Shown one piece after another: positions 32,095 to 39,847 of a DNA stretch of 40,207 bases. The notes under the pieces are model-generated. The model was not told the origin of the DNA and ran no database searches. It saw nothing but the letters and a program-made list of their open reading frames with translations. The translations under genes were made by a program, and so were the position numbers. The number at the start of each line of letters is the position of its first letter. Position 1 is the first letter of the stretch. The stretch is from an uncultured Clostridia bacterium. Its GTDB lineage: Bacteria; Bacillota; Clostridia; TANB77; CAG-508. The stretch lies in NCBI GenBank assembly GCA_934169775.1, contig CAKPOI010000009.1:1-40207 (forward strand), read 5' to 3'.

Positions 32095-33012
32095 TTGGAA
32101 TTAGAACAAAAAATAAAAAAAGCAAACCTTAACATAGAAGAAAAACAAATAAAATACAATGAACCAATGAAAAAGCACACAACATTTAAAGTAGGAGGAA
32201 ATGCAGAAGCATTAATAATAATAAAAAAAGAAGAAGAACTAAAAGAAATATATAAATTTGCAAAAGAAACACAAACCCCTATTACAATTATGGGAAATGG
32301 AAGTAATATATTAGTTACAGATAATGGAATAAAAGGAATAGTAGTAAAAATAGATATACAAAAACTTGAAATAAAAGAAGAAAATGCAGAAGTAATAATA
32401 ACTGTAGGAGCAGGAAATAGAGTTGCTCAATTAGCATATGAATTTCAAAAAAGAAATATAACAGGATTTGAAGAACTAGGAGGAATACCTGGAACAATAG
32501 GTGGAGCAATTAGAATGAATGCAGGAGCATATGGCAAAGAAATGAAAGACATAGTAATAGATGTAAAAGTGTTAAATGAAGAAGGAAAAATAGAAATACT
32601 AAAGAATGAAGAATTAGAATTTAAATATAGAAATAGTATAATTTCAAAAAATAATTTAATTGTATTAGAAGTAAGGCTAAAACTAGAAAAAGGTGATAGT
32701 CAAGCAATTAACGAAAAGATGAATGAGTATGCGAATTCTAGAAGAGAAAAACAACCTTTAGAATATGCGAGTGCAGGTAGTACTTTTAAAAGAGGAGAAG
32801 ATTTTATAACAGCAAAATTAATAGATGAGGCAGGATTGAAAGGTTATCAAATAGGAGGAGCGCAGGTTTCAGAAAAACATGCTGGTTTTATAGTTAATAA
32901 AGGAGATGCAACAGCTAAAGATATATTTGATTTAATAAAATATGTTCAAAATACAGTATATGATAAATTTGGAAAAAGGATAGAATTAGAGGTTCAAGTT
33001 TTAGGAGAATAA
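32095..33012 (+). CDS. murB: UDP-N-acetylenolpyruvoylglucosamine reductase
   Basis: 305 residues starting at TTG 32095 with GGAAAGGTG upstream. FAD-binding features: KHTTFKVGGNAEALI, GNGSNILVTDNGIKG, LGGIPGTIGGAIRMNAGAYG. Catalytic elements are Tyr/Arg in FKYRNSII, the proton-donor Ser in ASAGSTFKR and a Glu in the C-terminal IELEVQVLG, with AGLKGYQIGGAQVSEKHAGF typical of type II MurB. It reduces the enolpyruvyl group to make UDP-MurNAc in the cytoplasm. A TATAAT at 32027-32032 with a weak -35 may be its promoter. The gene is followed by yvcK, without the rapZ and whiA that often accompany this pair. Confidence 0.96.
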   Translation: MELEQKIKKANLNIEEKQIKYNEPMKKHTTFKVGGNAEALIIIKKEEELKEIYKFAKETQTPITIMGNGSNILVTDNGIKGIVVKIDIQKLEIKEENAEVIITVGAGNRVAQLAYEFQKRNITGFEELGGIPGTIGGAIRMNAGAYGKEMKDIVIDVKVLNEEGKIEILKNEELEFKYRNSIISKNNLIVLEVRLKLEKGDSQAINEKMNEYANSRREKQPLEYASAGSTFKRGEDFITAKLIDEAGLKGYQIGGAQVSEKHAGFIVNKGDATAKDIFDLIKYVQNTVYDKFGKRIELEVQVLGE

Positions 33013-33076
33013 AGCCTTTTAAGTAAAATTTGCCTTGCCAAAATTTAAATTTTTTCAAACAGGTGGAGATATAAAA

Positions 33077-33118
33077 ATGGAAAAAGGAATTGGTGATAGT
33101 AGTGAAAGGATTTTTTAA
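33077..33118 (+). CDS. Possible 13-codon leader ORF overlapping the start of yvcK
   Basis: ATG 33077, with AGGTGGAG 7-14 bases upstream, opens a 13-residue frame (MEKGIGDSSERIF) ending at TAA 33116-33118. It overlaps the start of yvcK in another frame and has the better ribosome binding site of the two. It could couple translation or mark a frameshift at the t-run 33111-33116. Coding status unproven. Confidence 0.35.
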   Translation: MEKGIGDSSERIF

Positions 33119-34778
33119 ATGGTTTCAAAATAGTTCAAAAATGAAAAGATGGATGTTTTTAATATTAATAGGAATTTTATTAGCATGTTATGGAATAGCA
33201 GAAATATTGGTATTAAAAGAAATGTCATTTAAAGAAGTAGGAAAAATAATAGCAGTTTTCATAGTAGGATTTTTATCAATAATAATAGGATTAGTAGGAC
33301 TTAATAAAAGAACATTAGAAGTATTAGTAGAATCTACAGATGATAGAATGGAAAATAGAAAAAACGTAAATGTAAAATCACTAATATTTAATAAAACAGT
33401 ATATAATCAAGGACCTAATATCGTTGTAATAGGTGGAGGAACAGGACTAAACACAGTACTTTCAGGATTAAAAAAATATACTAATAATTTAACAGCAATA
33501 GTTACAGTATCTAGCTATGGAGAACAAGTATCTGATTCAAGGAGAGAGCTAGGAACATTACCATTAGATGACATAAAAGACAGTATGATAGCTTTATCAA
33601 ATGAAGAAAATCAAATGTCAAAATTACTAAATTATAATTTTAGATATGGTAAATTAAGAGGATTATCTTTTTCAGATATTTATTTTTTAGCAATGAAAGA
33701 AGTAAATCAAGATTTTGCAAAATCAATAATAAATAGTAATGAAATTTTAAATATTATAGGTAAAGTTATACCTGTAACATTAGATGAAATGAATATTACA
33801 GCTGAACTTGCTAATGGATATGTTGTAACAGAAAAATCAAGAATTCCAGAAGTAGTTTATGATAAAATAACAAAAATAAATCGTATATATTTAAATCCAT
33901 CAAACTGTAGACCAGCACCAGGAGTAATAGATGCAATAAAAAATGCGGATTGTATAATTGTTGGACCAGGAAGTTTGTATACAAATGTTATACCAAACTT
34001 ATTAGTAAATGGAGTAGCAAAAGCAATAAAAGAATCAACTGCAATTAAAGTATATATAAGTAATATAATGACAGAACCAGGACAAACAGATAATTATAGT
34101 GTTTCTGACCACTTAAATGCAATAATAGAACATTGTGGAAAAGGAATTGTAGATTATTGTATATATGATACAGGTGAAATCATTCCAGAAATGATAAAAA
34201 AATATAATATGGAAGGACAAGATCTGGTTGAACAAAACATAGATAAAGTAAAAGGAATAACATTTTTACAAAGAAATTTAGCTATGGTTGCTGATGGTTA
34301 TATAAGGCATGACCCAACACTTGTAGCATCTTCAATTATTGAACTTATATGTGATGATTTGAAATATCAAGATAAACAAAATGATCCTCAATATATGATG
34401 TTAAATAATAAATTAAGGGAAGATAAACGTATACATAAAATTCAAGAACAAATGAAGAAAAAAGAAAAAAGATTGAGCAAACATCCAGAAAGAAAAAACA
34501 AACATCAGAAAGGGAAAAGCAAGTTTGCTAATAAATATAGTGAAAGAATTGATTCAATTAGAACAGCTGATGAAAGAATACTAAAAGAGAAAAAAAGGTT
34601 GGAGAAAAAAAATGCAGAAAAAATAAGAAAAGAAAGAATTGAAAATAGAGCAAAAAATAATATGGCTAAAAGAATGGCAACTAGTAAAAATCCAAATAGA
34701 GAAAAAAGGATGAGAGAATTAAGAAAAGAAATGATGGATACATTAGAAAATAGTGATATACATACAAGAAAACATTAG
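33090..34778 (+). CDS. yvcK: YvcK/GluM-family morphogenesis factor with membrane-anchored N-terminus
   Basis: 562 residues; typical YvcK is about 320. A predicted two-helix membrane hairpin (about 20-40 and 50-70) comes first. The CofD-like core runs from about 110 to 425: VVIGGGTGLNTVLSGLKKY, TVSSYGEQVSDSRRELGTL, PLDDIKDSMIAL, VGPGSLYTNVIPNLLVNG, NIMTEPGQTDNYSVSDHL. A Lys/Arg-rich helical tail of about 130 residues follows. The core binds UDP-sugars and is linked to carbon metabolism and cell-wall shape. SYGEQVSDS stands where many members have DDGGSSG. Start is uncertain: TTG 33090 or in-frame GTG 33093/33102, with the leader ORF overlapping. It follows murB by 77 bases. Confidence 0.88.
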   Translation: MVIVVKGFFKWFQNSSKMKRWMFLILIGILLACYGIAEILVLKEMSFKEVGKIIAVFIVGFLSIIIGLVGLNKRTLEVLVESTDDRMENRKNVNVKSLIFNKTVYNQGPNIVVIGGGTGLNTVLSGLKKYTNNLTAIVTVSSYGEQVSDSRRELGTLPLDDIKDSMIALSNEENQMSKLLNYNFRYGKLRGLSFSDIYFLAMKEVNQDFAKSIINSNEILNIIGKVIPVTLDEMNITAELANGYVVTEKSRIPEVVYDKITKINRIYLNPSNCRPAPGVIDAIKNADCIIVGPGSLYTNVIPNLLVNGVAKAIKESTAIKVYISNIMTEPGQTDNYSVSDHLNAIIEHCGKGIVDYCIYDTGEIIPEMIKKYNMEGQDLVEQNIDKVKGITFLQRNLAMVADGYIRHDPTLVASSIIELICDDLKYQDKQNDPQYMMLNNKLREDKRIHKIQEQMKKKEKRLSKHPERKNKHQKGKSKFANKYSERIDSIRTADERILKEKKRLEKKNAEKIRKERIENRAKNNMAKRMATSKNPNREKRMRELRKEMMDTLENSDIHTRKH

Positions 34779-34855
34779 AAAAAATATAGCTATGACAAAA
34801 ATTAATGTCTACTTGGCATGTTTTTAAGTCGATAGTTGAAAGGAATGAATTTTAG

Positions 34856-36883
34856 ATGAGATATACTAAGGAGAATTTGAGTTTAGAAGATGGGATACAA
34901 AAAGAATGGATTATAACAAATGGGTTAGGTGGATTTGCAAGTTCAACTATAGTAGGAGCAAACACTAGAAAATATCATGGATTGCTTATTGCACCATTAA
35001 CACCACCAGCAAGAAGATATTTGATATTATCTAAAGTAGATGAAAGTATAGAAATAGGTGGAACTAAATATGGTTTATATACAAACATGGGAAAAGACTA
35101 TATTTCTAAGGGATGCAAATATCAAACAAGTTTTGAAAAAGAAGAATTACCAATTTTTAAATATCAAGTTGGAGATGTGGAAATAACAAAAACAATTTGT
35201 ATGAAATATGGAGAAAATACTGTAGGAATTTTGTATAAAATAAAAAATGGAAAACAGCCATCAAAACTTACATTAGCGCCATTAATGAATTTTAGAGATT
35301 TTCATTCAATGAGTACAAATCATGATTTTGTTGTAAGGCAAGAAAATAAAAACACAAAAGTTAAGGTTATAATAGATAATATGATACAAAATCCAGTTTA
35401 TATTAAAGTGTCAGAAGGTACATATATTCCTCATCAAAATGATATTTTTAGACATATGTTTTATATAGAAGAACAAAAAAGAGGATTTTATCCAGAGGAA
35501 AATCATGTAGTTGTTGGCAGATTTGAAATAGACATAAAACCAAATGAAGAAAAAGAAATATCATTTGTTTGTTCATTAGAAGAAAATATTGATGAACTTG
35601 ATGTAAATAAAGTAATAGTAAATGAAAAAAAGCGAATTGCAAAAATTTTAAAAAATACAGAAATAGAGGAATTGAAGAATTGCGAACCAAATGAAAAAAT
35701 ACAATTAATAAAAGATTTGATAATAGCGGCAGATACATTTATTGCATATAGACCATCATTTAGATTACATACGATTATTGCAGGATATCCATGGTTTTTA
35801 GATTGGGGCAGAGATAGTTTGATATCTTTTGAAGGTTTACTGTTGAAAACAAAAAGATATGATTTGGCAAAAGAAGTATTAAAAACAATGATGAGAGATA
35901 TAAAATATGGATTAGTGCCAAATGGTTATTCAGGATTTGATAATAGACCTTTATATAATAGTGTGGATGCATCATTATTGTTATTTGAACAAATTCAGAA
36001 ATATTTAGAATATACTGGAGATGATGAATTTGTACAAAAAATATTTGATAAATTAGAGATTATTATAGAAAATTATATAAAAGGAATAGATGTAGACAAT
36101 AATAATATTTATTTAGACACAGATCATTTAATAGTATCAGGAACAGAAAATACTCAAAATACTTGGATGGATGCCAAAGTAGATGGTGTAGCAGTTACTC
36201 CACGTAATGGAAAAGCTGTAGAGATTAATAGTATGTGGTATAATAGCTTAAAAATTATGGAAAATTTGTGTAAAAAATATGGCAAGTCAGCGAAAGCTAA
36301 AAAGTATGCTGAATTGGCTAAAATGGCTAAAAATTCTTTTGAAGACAAATTTTATAATGGTCGTAGAAAATGTTTGTATGATGTTTTGGGAGATAATAAG
36401 ATAAGACCAAATCAATTATTTGCATTAAGTTTAACATATCCAATAATTGATCCTAATTCAGAGATGGCTCAAAATGTTGTAAAAACAGTTGAAAAGAAAT
36501 TATTGAATTTGTATGGGTTACAATCCTTGGCAAAAGGTGAACAAGGTTATGTTCCAGTATATAAAGGAAATCCACATGATAGAGATATGACTTATCATCA
36601 GGGGATAACTTGGACTTGGCTTTTAGGGTTATATTATAATAGTTTGAAAAATATGTTGAAATTTGCTAAAGCTAAAACAAAAAAATTGGAATTAGAAGTA
36701 AAACTAGCAGAATTTAAAGAAACAGTTTTTGAAACTTTTAAGAAAGAAGTTTATAATAGAGGTTGTGTAGGTAGTATTGCAGAAATATATGATTCTACTA
36801 AACCACATGAGCCTAAAGGTGCTTTTTCTCAGGCTTGGAGTGTTGCAGAAGTTTTGAGGATTTTAATGCCAAATAATGAATAA
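34856..36883 (+). CDS. Amylo-alpha-1,6-glucosidase / glycogen debranching enzyme (GH133-like)
   Basis: 675 residues. The N-terminal domain (about 1-220) has EWIITNGLGGFASSTIVG, NTRKYHGLLIAPLTPP and RRYLILSKVDE, the signature of the bacterial/archaeal debranching enzyme family. The (alpha/alpha)6 catalytic domain (about 280-670) has AGYPWFLDWGRDSLISFEGL with the conserved W-G-R-D, GLVPNGYSGFDNRPLYNSVD, and NTQNTWMDAKVDG. It hydrolyses alpha-1,6 branch points in glycogen-type glucans, probably in the cytoplasm as no signal peptide is seen. Other glycogen genes are absent from the window. GAAAGGAATG precedes the ATG. Confidence 0.93.
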   Translation: MRYTKENLSLEDGIQKEWIITNGLGGFASSTIVGANTRKYHGLLIAPLTPPARRYLILSKVDESIEIGGTKYGLYTNMGKDYISKGCKYQTSFEKEELPIFKYQVGDVEITKTICMKYGENTVGILYKIKNGKQPSKLTLAPLMNFRDFHSMSTNHDFVVRQENKNTKVKVIIDNMIQNPVYIKVSEGTYIPHQNDIFRHMFYIEEQKRGFYPEENHVVVGRFEIDIKPNEEKEISFVCSLEENIDELDVNKVIVNEKKRIAKILKNTEIEELKNCEPNEKIQLIKDLIIAADTFIAYRPSFRLHTIIAGYPWFLDWGRDSLISFEGLLLKTKRYDLAKEVLKTMMRDIKYGLVPNGYSGFDNRPLYNSVDASLLLFEQIQKYLEYTGDDEFVQKIFDKLEIIIENYIKGIDVDNNNIYLDTDHLIVSGTENTQNTWMDAKVDGVAVTPRNGKAVEINSMWYNSLKIMENLCKKYGKSAKAKKYAELAKMAKNSFEDKFYNGRRKCLYDVLGDNKIRPNQLFALSLTYPIIDPNSEMAQNVVKTVEKKLLNLYGLQSLAKGEQGYVPVYKGNPHDRDMTYHQGITWTWLLGLYYNSLKNMLKFAKAKTKKLELEVKLAEFKETVFETFKKEVYNRGCVGSIAEIYDSTKPHEPKGAFSQAWSVAEVLRILMPNNE

Positions 36884-36955
36884 ATATAAATTATTTGTAA
36901 GATTGAGTAATGTTGTTGAATTCTTTAATGTAGTCAAGTGCAATTATATTTTTAC

Positions 36956-36990
36956 AAAGGAGGGAAGCTAGATAATTTCTAGCGTTAAAA
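36956..36990 (+). promoter_or_regulatory. ruvC ribosome binding site separated from the start by a hairpin
   Basis: AAAGGAGGG (36956-36964) is 26 bases from the ATG at 36991, too far for normal initiation. Between them GCTAGA (36967-36972) pairs with TCTAGC (36978-36983). Folding would bring the site to about 9 bases from the start. Confidence 0.6.
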
Positions 36991-37476
36991 ATGCGAGTAT
37001 TAGGAATAGACCCGGGGTTTGCTATAACTGGTTATAGTATAATTGATTATATAGGAAATAAGTTTTATTTGAGAACTTCTGGAGCAATATTAACAGAGGC
37101 TAAAACATCTTTTCCTTTGCGCCTTGAAAAGATAAATAAAGAGTTGGCAGAGATAATTGAGACATATAACCCAGATGCTATGTCTATTGAGGAATTGTTT
37201 TTTAATAATAATGCTAAAACTGCTATTAATGTTGCTCAGGCTAGAGGCGTGATTTTGGTTACTGCTAGGATGCATAATTTGGATATTTTTGAGTATACTC
37301 CTCTTCAGGTTAAACAGGCTGTTACTGGCTATGGTAGGGCTGATAAAATTCAGGTTCAACGTATGGTTAAGATGATTTTGAATGAGGAAAAATTGCCTAA
37401 ACTTGATGATATTACTGATAGTATGGCTATGGCTATTTGTCATGCGCATTCTGCTAAGTTTTCTGAAAAACTTTAG
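36991..37476 (+). CDS. ruvC: Holliday junction resolvase RuvC
   Basis: 161 residues, usual length. RVLGIDPGFAITGYSII (2-18, catalytic Asp7), MSIEELFFNNNAKTAINVAQ (about 65-84, catalytic Glu) and LDDITDSMAMAICHAH (about 137-152, two catalytic Asps) define RuvC. It cuts Holliday junctions symmetrically with RuvAB, whose genes are not here. Codon use swings strongly to GCT, GGT, GTT and TTG after the first third. A dispersed repeat follows the stop by a few bases. The start is set by family N-terminus, despite the distant ribosome binding site. Confidence 0.95.
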   Translation: MRVLGIDPGFAITGYSIIDYIGNKFYLRTSGAILTEAKTSFPLRLEKINKELAEIIETYNPDAMSIEELFFNNNAKTAINVAQARGVILVTARMHNLDIFEYTPLQVKQAVTGYGRADKIQVQRMVKMILNEEKLPKLDDITDSMAMAICHAHSAKFSEKL

Positions 37477-37483
37477 TTTGTGA

Positions 37484-37545
37484 AATAATTACAATTTTGG
37501 CTGCGTTAAACTTCATTTAAAATTTAATCAACGTACAACGCCGTT
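37484..37545. repeat. Dispersed repeat copy after ruvC
   Basis: Nearly identical over about 55 bases to 23442-23497 (aattacaattttggctgcg, ttaaactNcatttaaaattt, aatcaaNgtacaa). Placed between the stop of one gene and the start of the next, as at 23441. Confidence 0.8.
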
Positions 37546-37565
37546 AAACTATGGAGGGAGTTTTT

Positions 37566-38591
37566 TTGAAAAAAATTGATGAATTAGAAAAAGAATTGAA
37601 TAATAGAGAGTTACATGGATTGTATCTTTTGTATGGGGAAGAACAATATTTGTTAGAGCAAAGTGCAAAAAAAATAAAAGCTCTTTTTGGTGAATGTATT
37701 AATGGAATTAATTATATCCAAATTGATGAAAATAATGTAGGACAATTAATAGCAGATATTGAGACTCCAAGCTTTGGATATGAAAAAAAGCTTATTATTG
37801 CTAAAAAATGCGGATTATTTAAAAAAGAAGGAAAACGTAAATCAGAAGAATTGACAAAAGCTAAAAAGAGATTATCCGAGTATATAACTCAAAATATAAA
37901 GATGATACAAGAAAGTGTTGTACTAGTTTTTGTTGAAGAAGATGTAGAAAAATTAGAATTATATAAAACAATAGATAAGTTAGGAGAAGTATGTTATTTT
38001 GAATATCAAAAACCAGTTCAAATAATACAAAGGTTAAAATCTATTTGTAATAAATATAAGGTTAATGTAGACAATTCAACTTTACAATATTTAATAGAAT
38101 GTTGTGGTACTAATATGCAAGATTTAATTAATGAAATTACTAAATTAATTGAATATGCAGGTGAAAATGGTACAATACAAAGAAATGATATAGATAAATT
38201 GTGTATAAAAAAACTGGAAAGTGTAATTTTTGGCTTAACTGATAGCTTAGGAAAAAAAGATATAGCTACATCATTAGATGTATTAAAAAATTTGCTTTAT
38301 GCAAAAGAACCTTTACAAAAAATAATAGTGACTTTATATAATCATTTTAAAAGGTTATATTTAACTTCAGCAGCAGTATATTATAACAAAGATGTTATAA
38401 ATAGCTTAAATTTAAAACCAAATCAAACTTTTTTAGTTAATAAATATAAAACTCAAGCAAGATATTTTAGACCAAAAGAATTGCGAGGAATTTTACAAGA
38501 TTTATGTGATTTGGATTATAAGTATAAAAGTGGTTTGATTGATTTGCAAATTGGTATGGAAACAGTACTTTGCAAATATTGTGGGAAATAA
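37566..38591 (+). CDS. holA: DNA polymerase III delta subunit
   Basis: 341 residues from TTG 37566, preceded by ATGGAGGGAG (37551-37560), which is a ribosome binding site rather than the start it contains. N-terminal ELHGLYLLYGEEQYLLEQ (about 14-31) and DIETPSFGYEKKLIIAKKCG are typical HolA; the AAA+-like N-domain lacks a functional P-loop, as usual. DLINEITKLIEYAG and the C-terminal collar domain with SGLIDLQIGMETVLCKYC follow. It is the subunit of the clamp loader that opens the sliding clamp. Confidence 0.92.
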   Translation: MKKIDELEKELNNRELHGLYLLYGEEQYLLEQSAKKIKALFGECINGINYIQIDENNVGQLIADIETPSFGYEKKLIIAKKCGLFKKEGKRKSEELTKAKKRLSEYITQNIKMIQESVVLVFVEEDVEKLELYKTIDKLGEVCYFEYQKPVQIIQRLKSICNKYKVNVDNSTLQYLIECCGTNMQDLINEITKLIEYAGENGTIQRNDIDKLCIKKLESVIFGLTDSLGKKDIATSLDVLKNLLYAKEPLQKIIVTLYNHFKRLYLTSAAVYYNKDVINSLNLKPNQTFLVNKYKTQARYFRPKELRGILQDLCDLDYKYKSGLIDLQIGMETVLCKYCGK

Positions 38592-38650
38592 TTAATATAA
38601 ATGTATAAAAATTCAATAACTGTAAAAAATAATAAAAGAGGTTTATTAAG

Positions 38651-38694
38651 ACAAAAACATAGATTTTAATATGTACGATCATCAATGTTTTTGT
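38651..38694 (+). terminator. Possible terminator between holA and sleB-like gene
   Basis: ACAAAAACAT (38651-38660) pairs with ATGTTTTTGT (38685-38694) around a 24-base loop, followed by tctatttt. AT-rich and weak. Confidence 0.45.
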
Positions 38695-38722
38695 TCTATT
38701 TTGAAAGGAATGAGGAATTCTT

Positions 38723-39404
38723 ATGAATAAAAAAACAAAAATTATTATTTTTACAGTTTCTTTTTTTGTATGTGTTATAGTTGCAGTCTTTTTTATTTCT
38801 AAAAATAACGAGGTTGAAGCTTTATCAAAATATGGTTCGAGAGGTAGTGAAGTTACACAAATTCAGACTAAATTAAAAAGATGGGGATATTATAAGGGAA
38901 ACATTGATGGAATTTATGGTAGTCAAACATTAGAAGCGGTTAAATATTTTCAAAGAAAAAATGGGTTAACAGTTGATGGAATAGCAGGACCAGCAACTTT
39001 AAGAGCAATGGGAATTATGACTTCGAATTCAAGCTCTACTAGTACATCAAATTCTACAAACTTAAATTTGTTAGCTAAACTTATTTATGGAGAAGCCAGA
39101 GGAGAGCCATATACTGGACAAGTTGCAGTTGGTGCTGTTGTATTAAATAGGGTAAAAAGTAGTTCGTTTCCGAATACTATATCTGGTGTAATTTATCAAA
39201 ATGGGGCTTTTGATGTGGTTAAAGATGGACAAATTAATTTAATTCCAAATGCTACTGCTAAAAAGGCTGCTCAGGATGCACTAAATGGTTGGGATCCAAG
39301 TTACCGGTGCTATATATTATTTTAATCCGGCAACTGCTACTAATAAATGGATTTGGTCAAGACCAATGACTGTTACTATTGGAAATCATCGTTTTTGCAA
39401 ATAA
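38723..39404 (+). pseudogene. SleB/CwlJ-type cell-wall hydrolase with a +1 frameshift
   Basis: N-terminal membrane/signal helix (about 5-27), a PG_binding_1 domain (about 35-93; GSRGSEVTQIQTKLKRWGYY, DGIYGSQTLEAVKYFQ, DGIAGPATLRAMG), a Ser/Thr linker, and a Hydrolase_2 (SleB) domain (LAKLIYGEARGEPYTGQVAV, AVVLNRVKSSSFPNTISGVI). After LNGWDPS the frame ends as YRCYILF-stop at 39325. One base over, it continues T-G-A-I-Y-Y-F-N-P to IGNHRFCK and TAA 39402-39404, the normal family ending. One extra T in agttaccggt (about 39300) explains it. Either a recent mutation or a sequencing/assembly error. Family role: lytic transglycosylase/amidase in spore-cortex or wall remodelling. Confidence 0.88.
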
Positions 39405-39640
39405 TATAAAAAGAATTTATGAAGTGAAAAAGTATAGATGTAATATGAAAGTATTAGCTCTATGCTTTATTGATATTTTTTCATTTAATTTTGTCTAAAA
39501 GTGTACTTTTAGTTTGTTCTATAATTGTTTTGGGTATGATAGAATATTCATATTGAAGAAACTTAAAATATATAAAAAAAGTTTTTTTATATATGAATAT
39601 TTATGCCATTTTTGATAAAAAAATTTTTCAAAAGGTATGT
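39405..39640. other. Intergenic stretch before the copy E leader
   Basis: Contains a CTAAAAGT/ACTTTTAG palindrome (39495-39512) and an 11-bp inverted repeat, AATATTCATAT (39543-39553)/ATATGAATATT (39591-39601). No gene, RNA gene or template repeat seen. Confidence 0.55.
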
Positions 39641-39838
39641 TAATTTTCAAACTTTAGTAAAAGTATATAGCTAATTTTATAACATATACTAACAAAAAAT
39701 GCAATACTGATTTATAAAAAAAGTTTTTGTAATAAAGTATAAAATTTTATAAAACAGTTAATACTGTAAGTAAAACTAGTTTTTTGCTTTTTTGTTAAGT
39801 TTGAAACTTAATAAAAAATGATTAAAGAAAAGAAGGGA
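39640..39838 (+). promoter_or_regulatory. Leader of copy E with hairpin before the ribosome binding site
   Basis: Related to the copy B leader (shared aacaaaaaatgcaata block). The 15-base arms TTTTTTGTTAAGTTT (39788-39802) and AAACTTAATAAAAAA (39804-39818) form a near-perfect palindrome with one G-T, at the same place relative to AAGGGAG as in copy B. Confidence 0.6.
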
Positions 39839-39847
39839 GATTTTGGA

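Noticed and set aside
33077..33118. yvcK start as a frameshift joining the 13-codon ORF
   Set aside because: Possible, but the frame from 33090 already gives a plausible N-terminus (membrane hairpin), so no pseudogene is called.
39495..39512. CTAAAAGT/ACTTTTAG palindrome as an operator
   Set aside because: Short and AT-rich, with no recognisable regulator match; chance is likely in this composition.
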